Notes under the pieces: generated by a model
Seen by the model: the letters and a program-made list of their open reading frames with translations, nothing else
What the model was told of the DNA's origin: nothing
Databases searched by the model: none
Shown: positions 29,779-40,325 of the stretch, piece after piece
Layout of the letters: every line of letters starts with the position of its first letter
How positions within the stretch are numbered: position 1 is the first letter of the stretch
Translations under genes and position numbers: made by a program
From: Trichomonas vaginalis G3
Lineage: Eukaryota; Parabasalia; Trichomonadida; Trichomonadidae
Assembly: GCF_026262505.1 (NCBI RefSeq)
Contig: NC_067208.1
Coordinates: forward strand, 13,525,962-13,589,961
DNA length: 64,000 bases
Direction of reading: 5' to 3'

Positions 29779-31036
29779 ATTTTTAATTGACTGATTGATA
29801 AATGCAGTTTCATTTCGAATTATATTACATAATGCAATGGGTGCTGATTTAACACCCAAACAAAACTTTTTTTCATATTACATACCTCAAATAAGTTAAA
29901 ATCTAAAAAATTATCATTAAAAATTCTTGTCGTAAAGGTAATAGGTGAGCAATACTTTTAATCAAAAACAAAGGATATTTTAAGCAAGCATAATGATTTA
30001 TTTGTGGATTCACTTTCAGTTTCTCGAGAAATGCTATACACGAATTTTTAGAATATTTTAGTGTGCTTGCATATATAGATGTGGTGATGATATGTGCTGT
30101 ATTCCAAGGAGATTTGATTAACAGTTTTTGAGATTTGAAATAATGGATTGTAACATACTGATTTTCTGGCTGGTAATATGCTTTCTGATTATGCCTATAT
30201 GATTGCAATGGTCTTTTATCAAAAATGAGTTTGAAAATAATTTCGAATTATCTTCATATTTTTTTCGTCAAATCGTGAAAAACAAACAACAACATCTATT
30301 TATTCTGATCTTTAAAATACTTATCTGATAATATCTAAAGCAGATTTTCAATAGATAATCGCTTAGAGCTGTTTCAAACACCTCATATTTTTGAAAATTT
30401 AAAAGTACATTTAATACATTTAATTGATTAAAACCAGCAGTATTGGTTTCTGATGATATTCCTTTGCCATCATAATTTCAAATAATTTCTAAAAGGTAGT
30501 CCAGTGATATGAAATTGGAAACTTCAATAACGATAAATTATTTGAATAATTTTCGAGGTATTAATCATAATGTAAAGCTTATCTGATGAAAATTATCAAA
30601 GTGAAAGCATAAATCACAAATAATTTCAATAAGATTTTGAATTTTAATAGAATTAATAGTTAACTCATAAAATTCTTTCTCAGGCCATACTAATTCTATT
30701 TATCTTATTTATTTGAAAATTTAATTTTGATCGATCACTCGAATGAATTTAAATTGAAAGGAAATTTAACTTCCGATAAAACAATAAAAAGACTCGGTTT
30801 TGATATTTTTATAAAAAATAACATTAGAAATAAATAATGGATATTTTAATGATAGTTAATTTACATAAATCTTGGAGAGAGGAATATACATTGGATAATT
30901 TTTGAAAAAATTCCAGGTTTTATTAAAGGTAATTGCCATAAAAACTTATCATATAAGCACAGTTAAAATAATCTTATTCATTAAACATCATAACTCCAAA
31001 GACAAGGAAATTTTTTCTGAATTTCGGGTCATTATT

Positions 31037-32960
31037 GATTTTGTAATTTAATCGTCGTCGTTATCGATTTTGTAATTTAATCGTTATCGTCTTTTTCTAA
31101 ACGTGCATTTTTTGCTTTCGGAGCTATTGAACATACATTGGCCCTTACCAGCAATTGAAAACTATTTTTCATTATCAACAATTACATTACTCCGAGTTAT
31201 TCATCAATCAATGAAAATCGATATATAGTCCATACTTCAATTTACAATATTGGCAAGTCCAATTTCACTTGGCATATTTAACTCATATAGAAAAACCAGT
31301 TGGAATCGGCAAAATTATCTTTAATTCCATACATAAGAAAAAAAAATTATAAAGTTCTTCAATAATAGCAAACTAATAGTTTAAATAGATTTACAAGTAT
31401 CGCCCATCTACTTTTGATATAATTCACATATTAAATGTAGAAAACTGGTTTAAAATAAATATTTCAAAAGTTCGAAAACGATTTATGAAAAAATAATGTG
31501 ATGACATTTACTAAATTTGCTCTGTATTAAAGTATCGATGATAGAAAGAGCATATTTTGTAAATATTTCAAAAATATTTAAGGACTTCGACTTTAGCATC
31601 ACATAAATATGTTATTTTCTATATTAAAACGTAATTTTGGTGGTCTTAGAATAGAAAAATATGCAATATTCGTGGAGATAATGAGGGTTCTTAAACATGT
31701 TCTTAAAAATAAATAAAATAATACAAATCTTTATTCAATCTTTTGATATTGTTGGTCCTCTCTTTGTGAAAATACTTAACTTCAAAGAGTATTATGTTTT
31801 ACCTAGTGAGGACCTTAAGTTTGCAAAAACATAATAAAAGTAAAATAAAAAAGATCGGATTTATCACAAAACTTTGAGTATTATAGGATTTAATATATTT
31901 TCTTAGTAGATTATATGATTTAGTTTCTTAAAATCTAAAGTATTTCTTGAGGAAAATATAAATTGAAATTCAAAAAGTAAAAAAAATGTAAACAAATCAA
32001 ATTTTAAATGGACCAAATGTTGATTTTTCATTCGTTTTCTCATTATCGAAAAAAATTTGGAAAGCTAAGAAGTCAATAACAAGTTATATAATACAACAAA
32101 ACCCACATCGGATATGTTTTCATCAAATAGTCTCCTAGATTTGTTATGAAATTAAAATATCATGATATTTTAAGGGCTTTTGATTTCAATATTAGAATTA
32201 TTCAGTTATGTCGTGCTAATATCAATTGCTTTATACAATTAATCGTTTACAAGCTGCAAAAATCGAACAATAATTTGACTTTGTAAAAAAAGTGCGTCAT
32301 TTTTATTCGTTATACTTACAAAATGTAAACATTACGAGAAACATTTACATTTGTAAATGTAACAAGTAAAGTTGTATCGCATAATTTGACTTTGTAAAAA
32401 AAGTGCGTCATTTTTATTCGTTATACTTACAAAATGTAAACATTACGAGAAACATTTACATTTGTAAATGTAACAAGTAAATACATCAGATTTAAATTGT
32501 AAATGTAGTTTATCTCTCTCATCTCCTTTTTAAAAGGTATTACATACATACGAACGCATGGGTCACTCAATAATTAGCGTGATAATAATTGAGGATAGAC
32601 TGTAATCGTAATTTTATTTTTGGACTTATATTTCGACATTTTGAAGTCGCTTGAAAGTCTTGCAAATGATTAAATTTGGAAAATTTGACCTAAGTCTGCA
32701 TTATTTTGATGACTTAAACAATTCTATAAATCTGTTTTCCTAAAAATTTAAAAAGATATAATTTCAATTTCCCTAAATTTATGTAATTCATATATCACCA
32801 AAATATTTGGACTGCATTTCGTTTGTCTGCACCTAATTAAAGTCTAAATACCAATTAATTTTGGAGTTGCATTGCTTTTAATGTAAAAATGCACGTTTAG
32901 AAAAAGACGATAACGATTAAATTACAAAATCGATAACGACGACGATTAAATTACAAAATC
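31037..32960. mobile_element. 1.92 kb non-coding element with perfect 76-bp inverted ends
   Basis: The arms 31037-31112 and 32885-32960 are exact reverse complements over 76 bp. Each arm holds two copies of GATTTTGTAATTTAATCG in tandem, like transposase-binding sub-repeats. The interior has no coding frame, so the element is non-autonomous. The perfect arms suggest a recent origin or repair by conversion. No target duplication is evident at the borders as drawn (ATTATT outside the left, GATAAC outside the right). The superfamily is not identified. Confidence 0.75.
32270..32481 (+). repeat. Duplicated 101-bp block inside the 1.92 kb element
   Basis: 32270-32370 is repeated at 32381-32481 with no visible difference, separated by 10 bp. 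Each copy carries the small palindrome CATTTACATTTGTAAATG. Confidence 0.85.
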
Positions 32961-33782
32961 GATAACCTCTCCTGAATTTCAATATAAAGACTAATATCAA
33001 CCAATATAATAAAGAGATTTCGACATATTCAATGAAAAGCATAGAGTTACAGAGTAATTTCAAAGGTTTTCAATATTTTTGTTGATGATTATCACCATTT
33101 GCAGATCAAGAACTTTAGATTAAGACATAAAGAATCGAACAAGATTGACTAACGAAAATTGATCATTAATTTTGAATAAATTACTTTTAAATAAGAACCA
33201 TAGGGCCCATGCTAATTGTATTAAAATCAGATTTTATAAAAATTTTCAGGATAGGCATTTTCATATGAAATAACATACAAATATTGCTATTTTACTAACT
33301 AACGATTGATTTGAATTTCTTCAATAATCCATTATTTACAATTTGATGTTATATCATGTATTAAATTCAATCATAAAACATATTTTAAAAGTTAAATTGC
33401 AAAAAGAATAAATCTAACATGTCAAAATTCAATGAAACAGAATTCTAATCAAAAATAATTTTGAGAAAATAATAAGCTAATTCAGCAAAATGAATATTGG
33501 ATAAGTTATTTATATAAGAAGATTGATTAACGTTAATATTCGAATTGTAAAAAACCATTCAAAATTTCAATCTATAGTAATTGGTTTGAATTACTTTCCA
33601 TTGAATTATGCTTATATATTTTGGAATATTTTATAGAAATTATTTAAAATTCATTTTGAATACTTTCAATCCTGTTTTCAACACCGAGACAAAAAATATT
33701 ACTGTTATAATACACATATTAGAAATATCATAATTTTAATTTTTTTTGGAATTTCAATTGAAATTTGAACAAATCAAGCATT
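32961..33782. other. AT-rich spacer before element B
   Basis: No gene or clear repeat; host DNA up to the A run that begins element B. Confidence 0.5.
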
Positions 33783-33980
33783 AAAAAAAAAAAAAAAAAA
33801 AAAAAGGTAGTGGGGCTTCCAGGCACTTCGTGCCCTCTAGCCCCGAAGATGTTTAGTATAAATGAAGTTTTTATTCGGAAAATTGTTAGTCTTCTGGTGT
33901 GAATTCGGAGGACTCTTCTTCTTCCTCCATTGCTTCTGGGAAGAAGCCTTCTTCTGGGTCGAAAACATTATATAATGTGT
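33783..33980. repeat. Left terminal inverted repeat of element B
   Basis: It begins with 23 A residues, then AGGTAGTGGGGCTTCCAGGC and the GC-rich foldback block. It is the inverted match of 56509-56736, which is 33 bp longer apart from its A/T run. The shared part ends at the AATGTGT near 33980. Confidence 0.9.
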
Positions 33981-34065
33981 CGCTTTTCACAAATTATATA
34001 TGTTTTCATGCTTTGTCATTTTTCTGTCACTTTTCGGGTAAAAACATTTTTATTATTATATATAA

Positions 34066-34884
34066 ATGAATTTTACAAAACCACCGTTACCGTTCTTTGG
34101 AAATAAGAGTAAATGTAAAGATATTATATTGAGAGAACTTAAGAAACTACCGAATGGTCTAACATTTGTAGATTTGTTCGGTGGAAGTTTCTATATATCC
34201 CATTTGTGCCATATAATATTCCCAGACTCAAAGATTATATGCAATGACTTCGACAACTATATGGACCGTCTCAAACATATTCCAGACACAAACAATATAT
34301 TGAAAGAGTTAAAAGAAAAGATACCTATAGGTAAGATGGAACGTATACCATTAGATAAGAAAAATATTGTGAGAGAGGTTTTGAAAAAAGCAGAATATAT
34401 AGACTGGGATAGTATATCTGCTAGACTATTATATAGTGGTGCTATAAGAGTTCATGACATTGAAACACTTATGTCAAAAGTTTTATATCTTAACTATACA
34501 AATGTTTTCAAAGAGGACATAGAAAAATATATTGAGGGTATAGAGTTTGTGAGATGTCATTGGACAGAGTTGTATGAAAAATATAAAGACAAGGAAAATG
34601 TTTTCTTTATAGTGGACCCGCCGTTCTATAACACATGGGATTTTCAATACCAAGTAGACTGGACTTTGAGAGACTCTTTAGAAACTTTAGACGTTTTACA
34701 TAACCATCCATGCTTTTACTTTACATCCGATAAAAGTGGTTTGGAAACCGTTATGAGATGGTTAGAGGACATACATGACTATGAGTTTAGATATGACAAG
34801 ATAGAATATGAGAGAGGTCCTATAAACTGGAGAAAGTGTCATAACAAAGAAATTTTATTAGTAAGTAAATGTGGTTTGAAATAG
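34066..34884 (+). CDS. Dam-like DNA adenine N6-methyltransferase (B copy)
   Basis: A 272-aa open frame of the D12 adenine methyltransferase class, nearly identical to 11686-12498. It has the PFFGNKSK start at about residue 9, SAM-binding VDLFGGSFYISHL at about 35 and catalytic DPPFYNT at about 184. N6-methyladenine is reported as abundant in T. vaginalis and related methyltransferases are linked to Mavericks there (established knowledge, from memory). Here it may mark element DNA or affect silencing. It is the first gene inside the left end; its leader is T/A-rich with no host-type initiator. Confidence 0.85.
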   Translation: MNFTKPPLPFFGNKSKCKDIILRELKKLPNGLTFVDLFGGSFYISHLCHIIFPDSKIICNDFDNYMDRLKHIPDTNNILKELKEKIPIGKMERIPLDKKNIVREVLKKAEYIDWDSISARLLYSGAIRVHDIETLMSKVLYLNYTNVFKEDIEKYIEGIEFVRCHWTELYEKYKDKENVFFIVDPPFYNTWDFQYQVDWTLRDSLETLDVLHNHPCFYFTSDKSGLETVMRWLEDIHDYEFRYDKIEYERGPINWRKCHNKEILLVSKCGLK

Positions 34885-35000
34885 GACTACTTGTTTTAGG
34901 TTTTTTCCATTGTGTCATTTATTTCTTTGACGTGGCAGAAAAGTACAGAGAATATGAAGATGAACCAATGCCTGCAAATGTTCAGTATATGTACTCGTAA
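34869..35000 (+). CDS. 43-aa single-span membrane microprotein (B copy)
   Basis: The frame starts inside the last codons of the methyltransferase gene, in another frame. MWFEIGLLVLGFFHCVIYFF is a membrane span, and the acidic tail ends PANVQYMYS. Conservation with 11565-11696 and a stop just before the next gene's promoter-like ATTTTTATCTAATATTAA support it. A virion or host membrane role is possible. Confidence 0.5.
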   Translation: MWFEIGLLVLGFFHCVIYFFDVAEKYREYEDEPMPANVQYMYS

Positions 35001-35023
35001 GAGATATTTTTATCTAATATTAA

Positions 35024-35386
35024 ATGGACGCACAGAACTTAGCGAATGCACAGCAACCTGGACAACCAAACCCAGAGAATATTCCAAATGAAGTTAGAAT
35101 ACAAACTGCAATGGCAAACTATGGTCAAGTGCCAACAGATGTACAAATGCAAACTGCCATGTCAAATGACGCTGCGTTAGGTTTGCCACCATGGTATGCA
35201 AATATGAGATGGAAAGAGTTTTATACAAACCCTGAAGTGGGATATAAACAACTTTATGCAGATGACGCGAACACAGGAGTTGACCCAGAATATGTTTTCT
35301 ACCAGAGGAGAAACAGAATGTATGAGCTCCAGTTAAAGAATGCTATGGAACTCAACAGGAAACGTAAGAGACTAGGCGGACATTAG
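35024..35386 (+). CDS. 120-aa Gln/Asn-rich protein with basic tail (B copy)
   Basis: Open frame directly after ATTTTTATCTAATATTAA. The first half is rich in Gln, Asn and Pro with repeated QTAM motifs, the second half has a tyrosine-rich stretch, and the end is NRKRKRLGGH. No known family. The basic tail and its place among small structural-looking genes suggest a virion or core component, as inference. Confidence 0.65.
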   Translation: MDAQNLANAQQPGQPNPENIPNEVRIQTAMANYGQVPTDVQMQTAMSNDAALGLPPWYANMRWKEFYTNPEVGYKQLYADDANTGVDPEYVFYQRRNRMYELQLKNAMELNRKRKRLGGH

Positions 35387-35404
35387 ATTTTTACATATAG
35401 TAAA

Positions 35405-35647
35405 ATGGGTTTCTTCAGTAGTATTGGAAACTTCTTTCGAAATGTTGGAAGAGGTATATGGAATGGAATAAAAACCGTAGGAAGAGGAATTTGGAACGGT
35501 GTCAAAAATATTGGTAAAAGGGTAGGTCAGTTCGTTGGTATTATACCTAAAGACCCTGAACCAGAAGAACAAGCTCCTGTTATACAACAGCCTGAACCTG
35601 CACCACAGTCTAGTTGGCAACCAAATCCAACACCTCAACCGTATTAA
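35405..35647 (+). CDS. 80-aa amphipathic small protein (B copy)
   Basis: Starts MGFFSSIGNFFRNVGRGIWN; two GRGIWNG blocks form an amphipathic glycine-rich segment, then an acidic Pro/Gln-rich tail. It matches 10916-11158. Such peptides in DNA viruses perturb membranes or line the inner capsid; the role here is inferred. The start follows TTTTTACATATAGTAAA, an element-type start motif. Confidence 0.65.
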   Translation: MGFFSSIGNFFRNVGRGIWNGIKTVGRGIWNGVKNIGKRVGQFVGIIPKDPEPEEQAPVIQQPEPAPQSSWQPNPTPQPY

Positions 35648-35651
35648 AAAA

Positions 35652-36503
35652 TTATATTTTTACCGTTCGATAGTAGTTGTATATGAAACTAAGTTCTAAG
35701 TAAAACGCATGGTATAATGGAATTATTCTTTTTCTTCCATCTGTAGTAAACCATACTTGAAAGTCTGAAATACTTCCACTTGGTGGTTCGTATAATTTTG
35801 TAGGTTTTTCGTAAAAGTCATTCATCAGACATAAGAAAGAGTTTTGCGCACCAGAAAATGAAGCATGAACAATAATAGCATCTGGGTCGAAAATATTTTC
35901 ATATGTTCCATTAGGGTTTTCGACTTCATAAAAGTCTGGGTGTACTGGATATGCTGCAGGCTGATTTAACATCCTCATAAATCTATACCATGCCAAGTTG
36001 TTATATTTTGTAGAAATATAAACGTTTTCTCCAAGGTCTTCTATTTTATTGATTTTAACAGTTGCATTTTTCCTGTCATAAATAATATCGAGATGGTATT
36101 CTCCTTCGTCAATGTTATACTGGTTTGCATATTCGAGATAGATGTCGTTTATTTTTTCTTGAAAAGCTTGAAGAGTTGTTTCTAAGTTTACAAGCAAACT
36201 AACTTGTAAAAGTTTTCCCTGTTCAAATTTCTCATACGTATGTTTTTCTTTGTTATAGTATCGAACTTCAAAACCGACCGTAAATGGGAAACCATGTATG
36301 GCTTCTGAAATGAACTTCATTCTACTACGAAAGCCAATAGCTTTTGTGACAGATGGGTCTCTTAGCCATCTTAATGGGTAGTCAAAACGATAGCCTTCAT
36401 GATTTACGGTCTCTGTCTCAAACTTTTGACCGACATTAGTAAAAAGTTCATCTAATGGTTTAGTTGTAGCAACTCTTGAATTTTCTTTTTCTATTGGAAG
36501 CAT
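35652..36503 (-). CDS. Conserved 283-aa element protein (B copy)
   Basis: A full-length open frame and the reference for a family with two more copies in element A. It has the N-terminal KPLDELFTNVGQKFETETV, a central alpha/beta part with IHGFPFTVGFEVRYYNKEK, and a C-terminal block with HASFSGAQNSFLC and SDFQVWFTTDGRKRIIPLY. No outside family is recognised. It is transcribed opposite to the neighbouring small genes and is divergent from the fibre gene across an 18-bp gap, so the two are probably expressed together. A structural role is plausible but not shown. Confidence 0.7.
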   Translation of the reverse strand: MLPIEKENSRVATTKPLDELFTNVGQKFETETVNHEGYRFDYPLRWLRDPSVTKAIGFRSRMKFISEAIHGFPFTVGFEVRYYNKEKHTYEKFEQGKLLQVSLLVNLETTLQAFQEKINDIYLEYANQYNIDEGEYHLDIIYDRKNATVKINKIEDLGENVYISTKYNNLAWYRFMRMLNQPAAYPVHPDFYEVENPNGTYENIFDPDAIIVHASFSGAQNSFLCLMNDFYEKPTKLYEPPSGSISDFQVWFTTDGRKRIIPLYHAFYLELSFIYNYYRTVKI

Positions 36504-36521
36504 ATTTTATCTAGAATAAAA
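36504..36521. promoter_or_regulatory. 18-bp bidirectional start region (element B)
   Basis: ATTTTATCTAGAATAAAA separates the start codons of the 283-aa gene (minus) and the fibre gene (plus). It is nearly palindromic around TCTAGA. Equivalent short divergent gaps exist at 38881-38899 and 51618-51635. Confidence 0.5.
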
Positions 36522-37928
36522 ATGTCGAAAGATATTGCTTCCATGAGAGAAATACAACACAACCGACAACTCATTATGCAAGCTCTAAATAAGAACACAA
36601 CAAACTTTTCAAACTATTCTAAGATATCTGAGTCATTGAAAGAAGGAAACTTAAAACTGACATTAAACCCAATGACAGATGAGTTTCTGTTTCAAGACAA
36701 TAAGAACCATACTGTCTGTATAAATCCAACAAAAGGAACTTTAAACGAGAAACCTATAAATGAACTTCTTTTGAAAGCAGATGTTGACAACAAAGCTGAC
36801 AAAGAATATGTAGACGATGCAATAGCAAAAAGAAGAAAGAGCTAACAATGCTTATGCAACAAAAGAACATACTCATCCTGAACTAGCAGACAAAACATAT
36901 GTTGACAATAAAATGTCAAGTGAAGTGACAAGAGCTGAAAACGAATATTCTAAAAAGACTCATACACATTCTATATCTGAAATAACAGACTTAAACGTTA
37001 GCCTTGAAAATAAGGTAGATAAGGGACTTATGGCTAGTGTGTTAGTGAAGAAGGCGGATAAGGAATATGTGGATGAAAAAGATAAAGAAATTATAGAAAG
37101 GGTTGACTGGTACCATGAACGGACATCGAAGATTTTAAAAACTAAAGCCGATACAGGATGGGTTTCAGGATGTTTAGACCTTAAAGCAGATAAAACTTAT
37201 GTTAACGATGAGTTAGAGAAGAAAGCAGATAAGAACCATACACATACAAGTTTTACAACTGTTGCTATAGAAAGTATTGAAGGAACGGTTGAAGAAACTG
37301 GTGGGGATGCATTATATTGTAAACCTCCTAACTTTCCACAAGGTTTAACATCGGATGACGACATAACGACGATGAGAAACATTAGATGTAAAGATGTTTA
37401 TGTCATGAAGGATGAACATAATATTAAATTCACTGCTCAAGATTTATATGACAAGAAAGCAGACAAAACAGAGCTTCAAACATTAAAGACAGAAATACTT
37501 CAAACATTATATCCTATAGGCTCTATTTATACGTCAATGAACTCTACCAGACCAGAAACAGTTCTGGGTTTTGGAACTTGGACTCAAATAGTCGACAGTT
37601 TTTGTATTGTGCAAACTCTTCAAAGGAAACAGGTGGAAGTAAAACGATTTCAGGTGAAAATTTACCTGCACACAGTCACTACATAGATTTAAGTACATCT
37701 CAAGCAGGTTTGCATAGTCATAGATTTTGGGATTGGTCAGGAATGACAAAAGGTAAAGGATATGATGTTAAAGAGGACGTTAAGTTTGCTATAAATTGTT
37801 ACTGGAATAACACTGAGGGAGGAGGAATCCATACACATCGCGTTTCAGGATATACGCAAACAACGGGACAAAGTAAAGAATACATGCCACCTTACATGAC
37901 AGTTTACGCATGGTATAGAAATGCTTAG
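36522..37928 (+). pseudogene. Phage-like fibre/collar protein region (element B, broken)
   Basis: The region encodes a helical head, then fibre repeats with ADKEYVD, ADKTYVN and HTHTSFTT motifs, and a distal part related to phage tail-collar domains (YPIGSIYTSM, GFGTWTQIVD, PPYMTVYAWYR). The middle segment differs from element A in number and type of repeats, as expected for a host-range or attachment protein. It is not in one open frame (a few breaks). Polinton fibres of this style suggest a virion surface role. Confidence 0.75.
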
Positions 37929-38880
37929 TCGTCATTTTCAACTTCTTTAGCATATTCGTCAGGAGTTGTCTTATATTTGTTAGGAACTGTCTTTGAAAGT
38001 ATACCACCTTGAACTTTGACAAGTTTGAAACGAGGTCTGACAATAGTAGTTTTATCTTCTGCTTGCAGTGTGTACATTTTGCCATGTTTGCCTAAAACTT
38101 CATAATATTCTCTTGTATACTTTCTTCTATTTTTACGAACACGAATGTGAGTACCTGTCGGGTTCCCATTGTTGTCATAGTCAATAGTATTTTCATATGG
38201 GTCGCGTTTAGGTATTTCTATTTTTACTTTGTCACCTTTCTGAAGTTTGAAGCCCGGCATTCTTTCTTGTTTGTCTCTTTTGACTAAATTATTAAATATA
38301 TAGTCTTTCTCTAAGTCAGGGTTGTTTTTCATTTCTTCGGGGGAGTGGTTTCCCAAACCTTTTTGTTTACGGCTATTGTAAATATTTAAAACTTGTCTCA
38401 TCTTTGCCATGGAGAAGTGTCTATATTTGTCGTCATATGACATTTCATTTGCTTCACCACCTTGTGGTTGGTTTAAGTCTCTTAACATTTTTATACAACC
38501 GTCAATGACACCAAGAGCAGAATGGTTTTGGTCGACAATGAAATATTGGTTTACATTTTTTGAACGCAGATAGTTTTTACATCATCTGATTTGAAAGAAC
38601 TTTCACAGTCAGATGTCAGTTTTGTTGGATGGTATTTGTCAACGAATATTGTCAAAGCAGTTTTCACATCTAAAATATTTTTGGACCATAATGGTATGGC
38701 TTCACAGTATCTTGTGTTTTGACCGACAAATATTAGCCAGTATGGTGGTCCATCTGTTCTAACTCTCGGAATGTTTTCCAAGATATCCATAAACCAAGCA
38801 TTTGGTGTTGAACTAAAGATTTTTATCATGAGTGCTTTCTTTGTTGCCTTAGAAACATAGGGTCCTTGTTTGGATTCGTC
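37925..38880 (-). pseudogene. Retroviral-type integrase region (element B, broken)
   Basis: Same family as 7355-8313, with recognisable core segments WLIFVGQNTRYCEAIPL and KLTSDCESSF and the C-terminal basic domain with RKYTREYYEVLGKHGKMY. The integrase joins element ends to the target. It is convergent with the fibre region and divergent from the 133-aa small gene. Broken once or twice. Confidence 0.85.
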
Positions 38881-38899
38881 ATTTTTTAACCCATAAGAA

Positions 38900-39301
38900 A
38901 TGGGTTTATTTGGCGCATTAGCAGGAGTCGCATCTAGATTTTTGCCCGCAGTGGGAACAATAGCCAGAGGTGCATTTGGAATTGGAAGGAAGATTTTGAG
39001 TACATTAGGTATACTTAAAGAGAAAGCACAACCTATTATACAAACTGTACAGAAAGGTTGGGATGTAGCACGAGATGCAACAAATCTTATTCCAAATCCT
39101 GAAACAAGAGGAAAAGTTCAAGGATGGATGGACAATGTAGGAAGACAAGCAGGAAACTATTATAACAAAGCAAATGACTACTATAACCAAGCAGGACACT
39201 ATATGGACCAAGGTGAAAGATTCTTTAACAGAGGATATAACCATGCACAACAATGGGTAAACAATAACCAACCTCAACCGCCTCAAACGTGGGGAATGTA
39301 A
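38900..39301 (+). CDS. 133-aa glycine-rich, membrane-active-like protein (B copy)
   Basis: Open frame almost identical to 6936-7337. MGLFGALAGVASRFLP start, two short hydrophobic segments up to about residue 40, a helix with KEKAQPIIQTVQKGWDVARD, and a Tyr/Asn-rich tail with NNNQPQPPQTWGM. Likely an internal virion or entry protein by analogy with other DNA viruses; not proven. Confidence 0.65.
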   Translation: MGLFGALAGVASRFLPAVGTIARGAFGIGRKILSTLGILKEKAQPIIQTVQKGWDVARDATNLIPNPETRGKVQGWMDNVGRQAGNYYNKANDYYNQAGHYMDQGERFFNRGYNHAQQWVNNNQPQPPQTWGM

Positions 39302-39320
39302 AGTTTTTTACTGAGATGAA

Positions 39321-39485
39321 ATGAACAATACAGCATTGAGACAAATGGGTTCAAGATGGATTTGTCGGCTTCCAGCAGTTACACAACGTGTTTGTCAAGT
39401 TCTTCCTATACCTCAGGAAGTTTTAGACCGACTTAAAAACAACAACAACCAGTTGAAAACAAACCAAACTAAAATTTTTTACTGA
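39321..39485 (+). CDS. 54-aa small conserved element protein (B copy)
   Basis: Frame starting MNNTALRQMGSRWICRLP, followed by Leu/Pro/Val-rich sequence and an Asn-rich tail. Same place and wording in element A at 6751-6916. It begins after ACTGAGATGAA, the same spacer that precedes the next gene. Function unknown. Confidence 0.5.
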   Translation: MNNTALRQMGSRWICRLPAVTQRVCQVLPIPQEVLDRLKNNNNQLKTNQTKIFY

Positions 39486-39490
39486 GATGA

Positions 39491-40072
39491 AATGACCGAA
39501 GAAGTTGAAACGGTAGATTTGACACCACAAACAAAAAGTTCAGAACCATTGTCAAAACCTGTCAAAGAACTTACAGATGAAGAAAAATTCAATAATAGAA
39601 AGTGCCAGGTCTGGAAATACAAACCCTAACTACAAAGTCACTTTTCATAGAAATGGAACGGCAAGTATCTCAAAAAGAAACAGACTCTCACAAATAAAAT
39701 ATTGAAGTCTGAAGGAGCTTTCGAGACAACAGATGGAAAAGTTTACTTCACTGACCAACAGTTCATTATAGAACATCTCATTGACTTAGAGTCGAAATAT
39801 TCTAAACTTTACAACAAACACAAAAAGTTGAAAGGAAAACAAAAACAAATGGCATATGATATTTATGAAGATGTTGACGACACAACTGTTCCTGCAAGTG
39901 AGTAAAGTCAGAGGAACCGAAAAGTGACGAAAAACCGATAGAAGAAGAAAAACCAAAAACTGAAGATAAACCAAAACCAAAGTTTAGTTTCCAAACTAAA
40001 CCAAGTCAACCTTCATTAGCTGGTATGGGTTGGCGTCAAAGACTTATGGCAGCAGGCGGTTATGTAAAGTAA
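39491..40072 (+). pseudogene. Charged coiled-coil element protein region (B copy, broken)
   Basis: Homologous to the open 194-aa gene 6160-6744 in element A: Lys-rich helix in the middle, Glu/Lys/Pro linker, glycine-rich end. The B copy has a few breaks. Confidence 0.65.
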
Positions 40073-40102
40073 AGAAAAAAACATTTTTTTATTTTTATAA
40101 AA

Positions 40103-40325
40103 ATGCCCCCATATAGAATGGATAGAAAATCTGCTAGAATAAAAGCAGAGTTACAAAGATATGGTTGGAGAGTTTCGAAGAAGTTTAAATATAAGAAAGG
40201 AAGACCCATAAAAGTCTATGACAAATGGCTGGTCTTCGCTACGAAATGGATTTGGAAACAGCACGTGCAAATTATCCAAACAGACTAGAGAGGTTAGAAG
40301 AAGAACGTCTTATGGACATGCCTTT
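40103..40325 (+). pseudogene. Small basic element protein region (B copy, broken)
   Basis: Matches 5885-6130: MPPYRMDRKSARIKAELQRY start and NYPNRLERLEEERLMDMPFD near the end. Broken about once. It lies directly before the polymerase region. Confidence 0.55.

Larger units (their letters stand above)
28722..31036. other. Gene-poor stretch with several foldbacks
   Basis: No supported gene in 2.3 kb. It holds strong inverted repeats that are listed separately. A 101-codon minus frame at 29903-30208 has no recognised domain. Confidence 0.5.

Noticed and set aside
29903-30208. 101-codon minus-strand frame
   Set aside because: No domain or homologue pattern, isolated in AT-rich DNA.
31758-31815. 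GGTCCTC...GAGGACC inverted repeat
   Set aside because: Only about 7 bp of exact pairing; weak in AT-rich DNA.
31031-32966. Target duplication around the 76-bp-arm element
   Set aside because: ATTATT on the left and GATAAC on the right are not the same.
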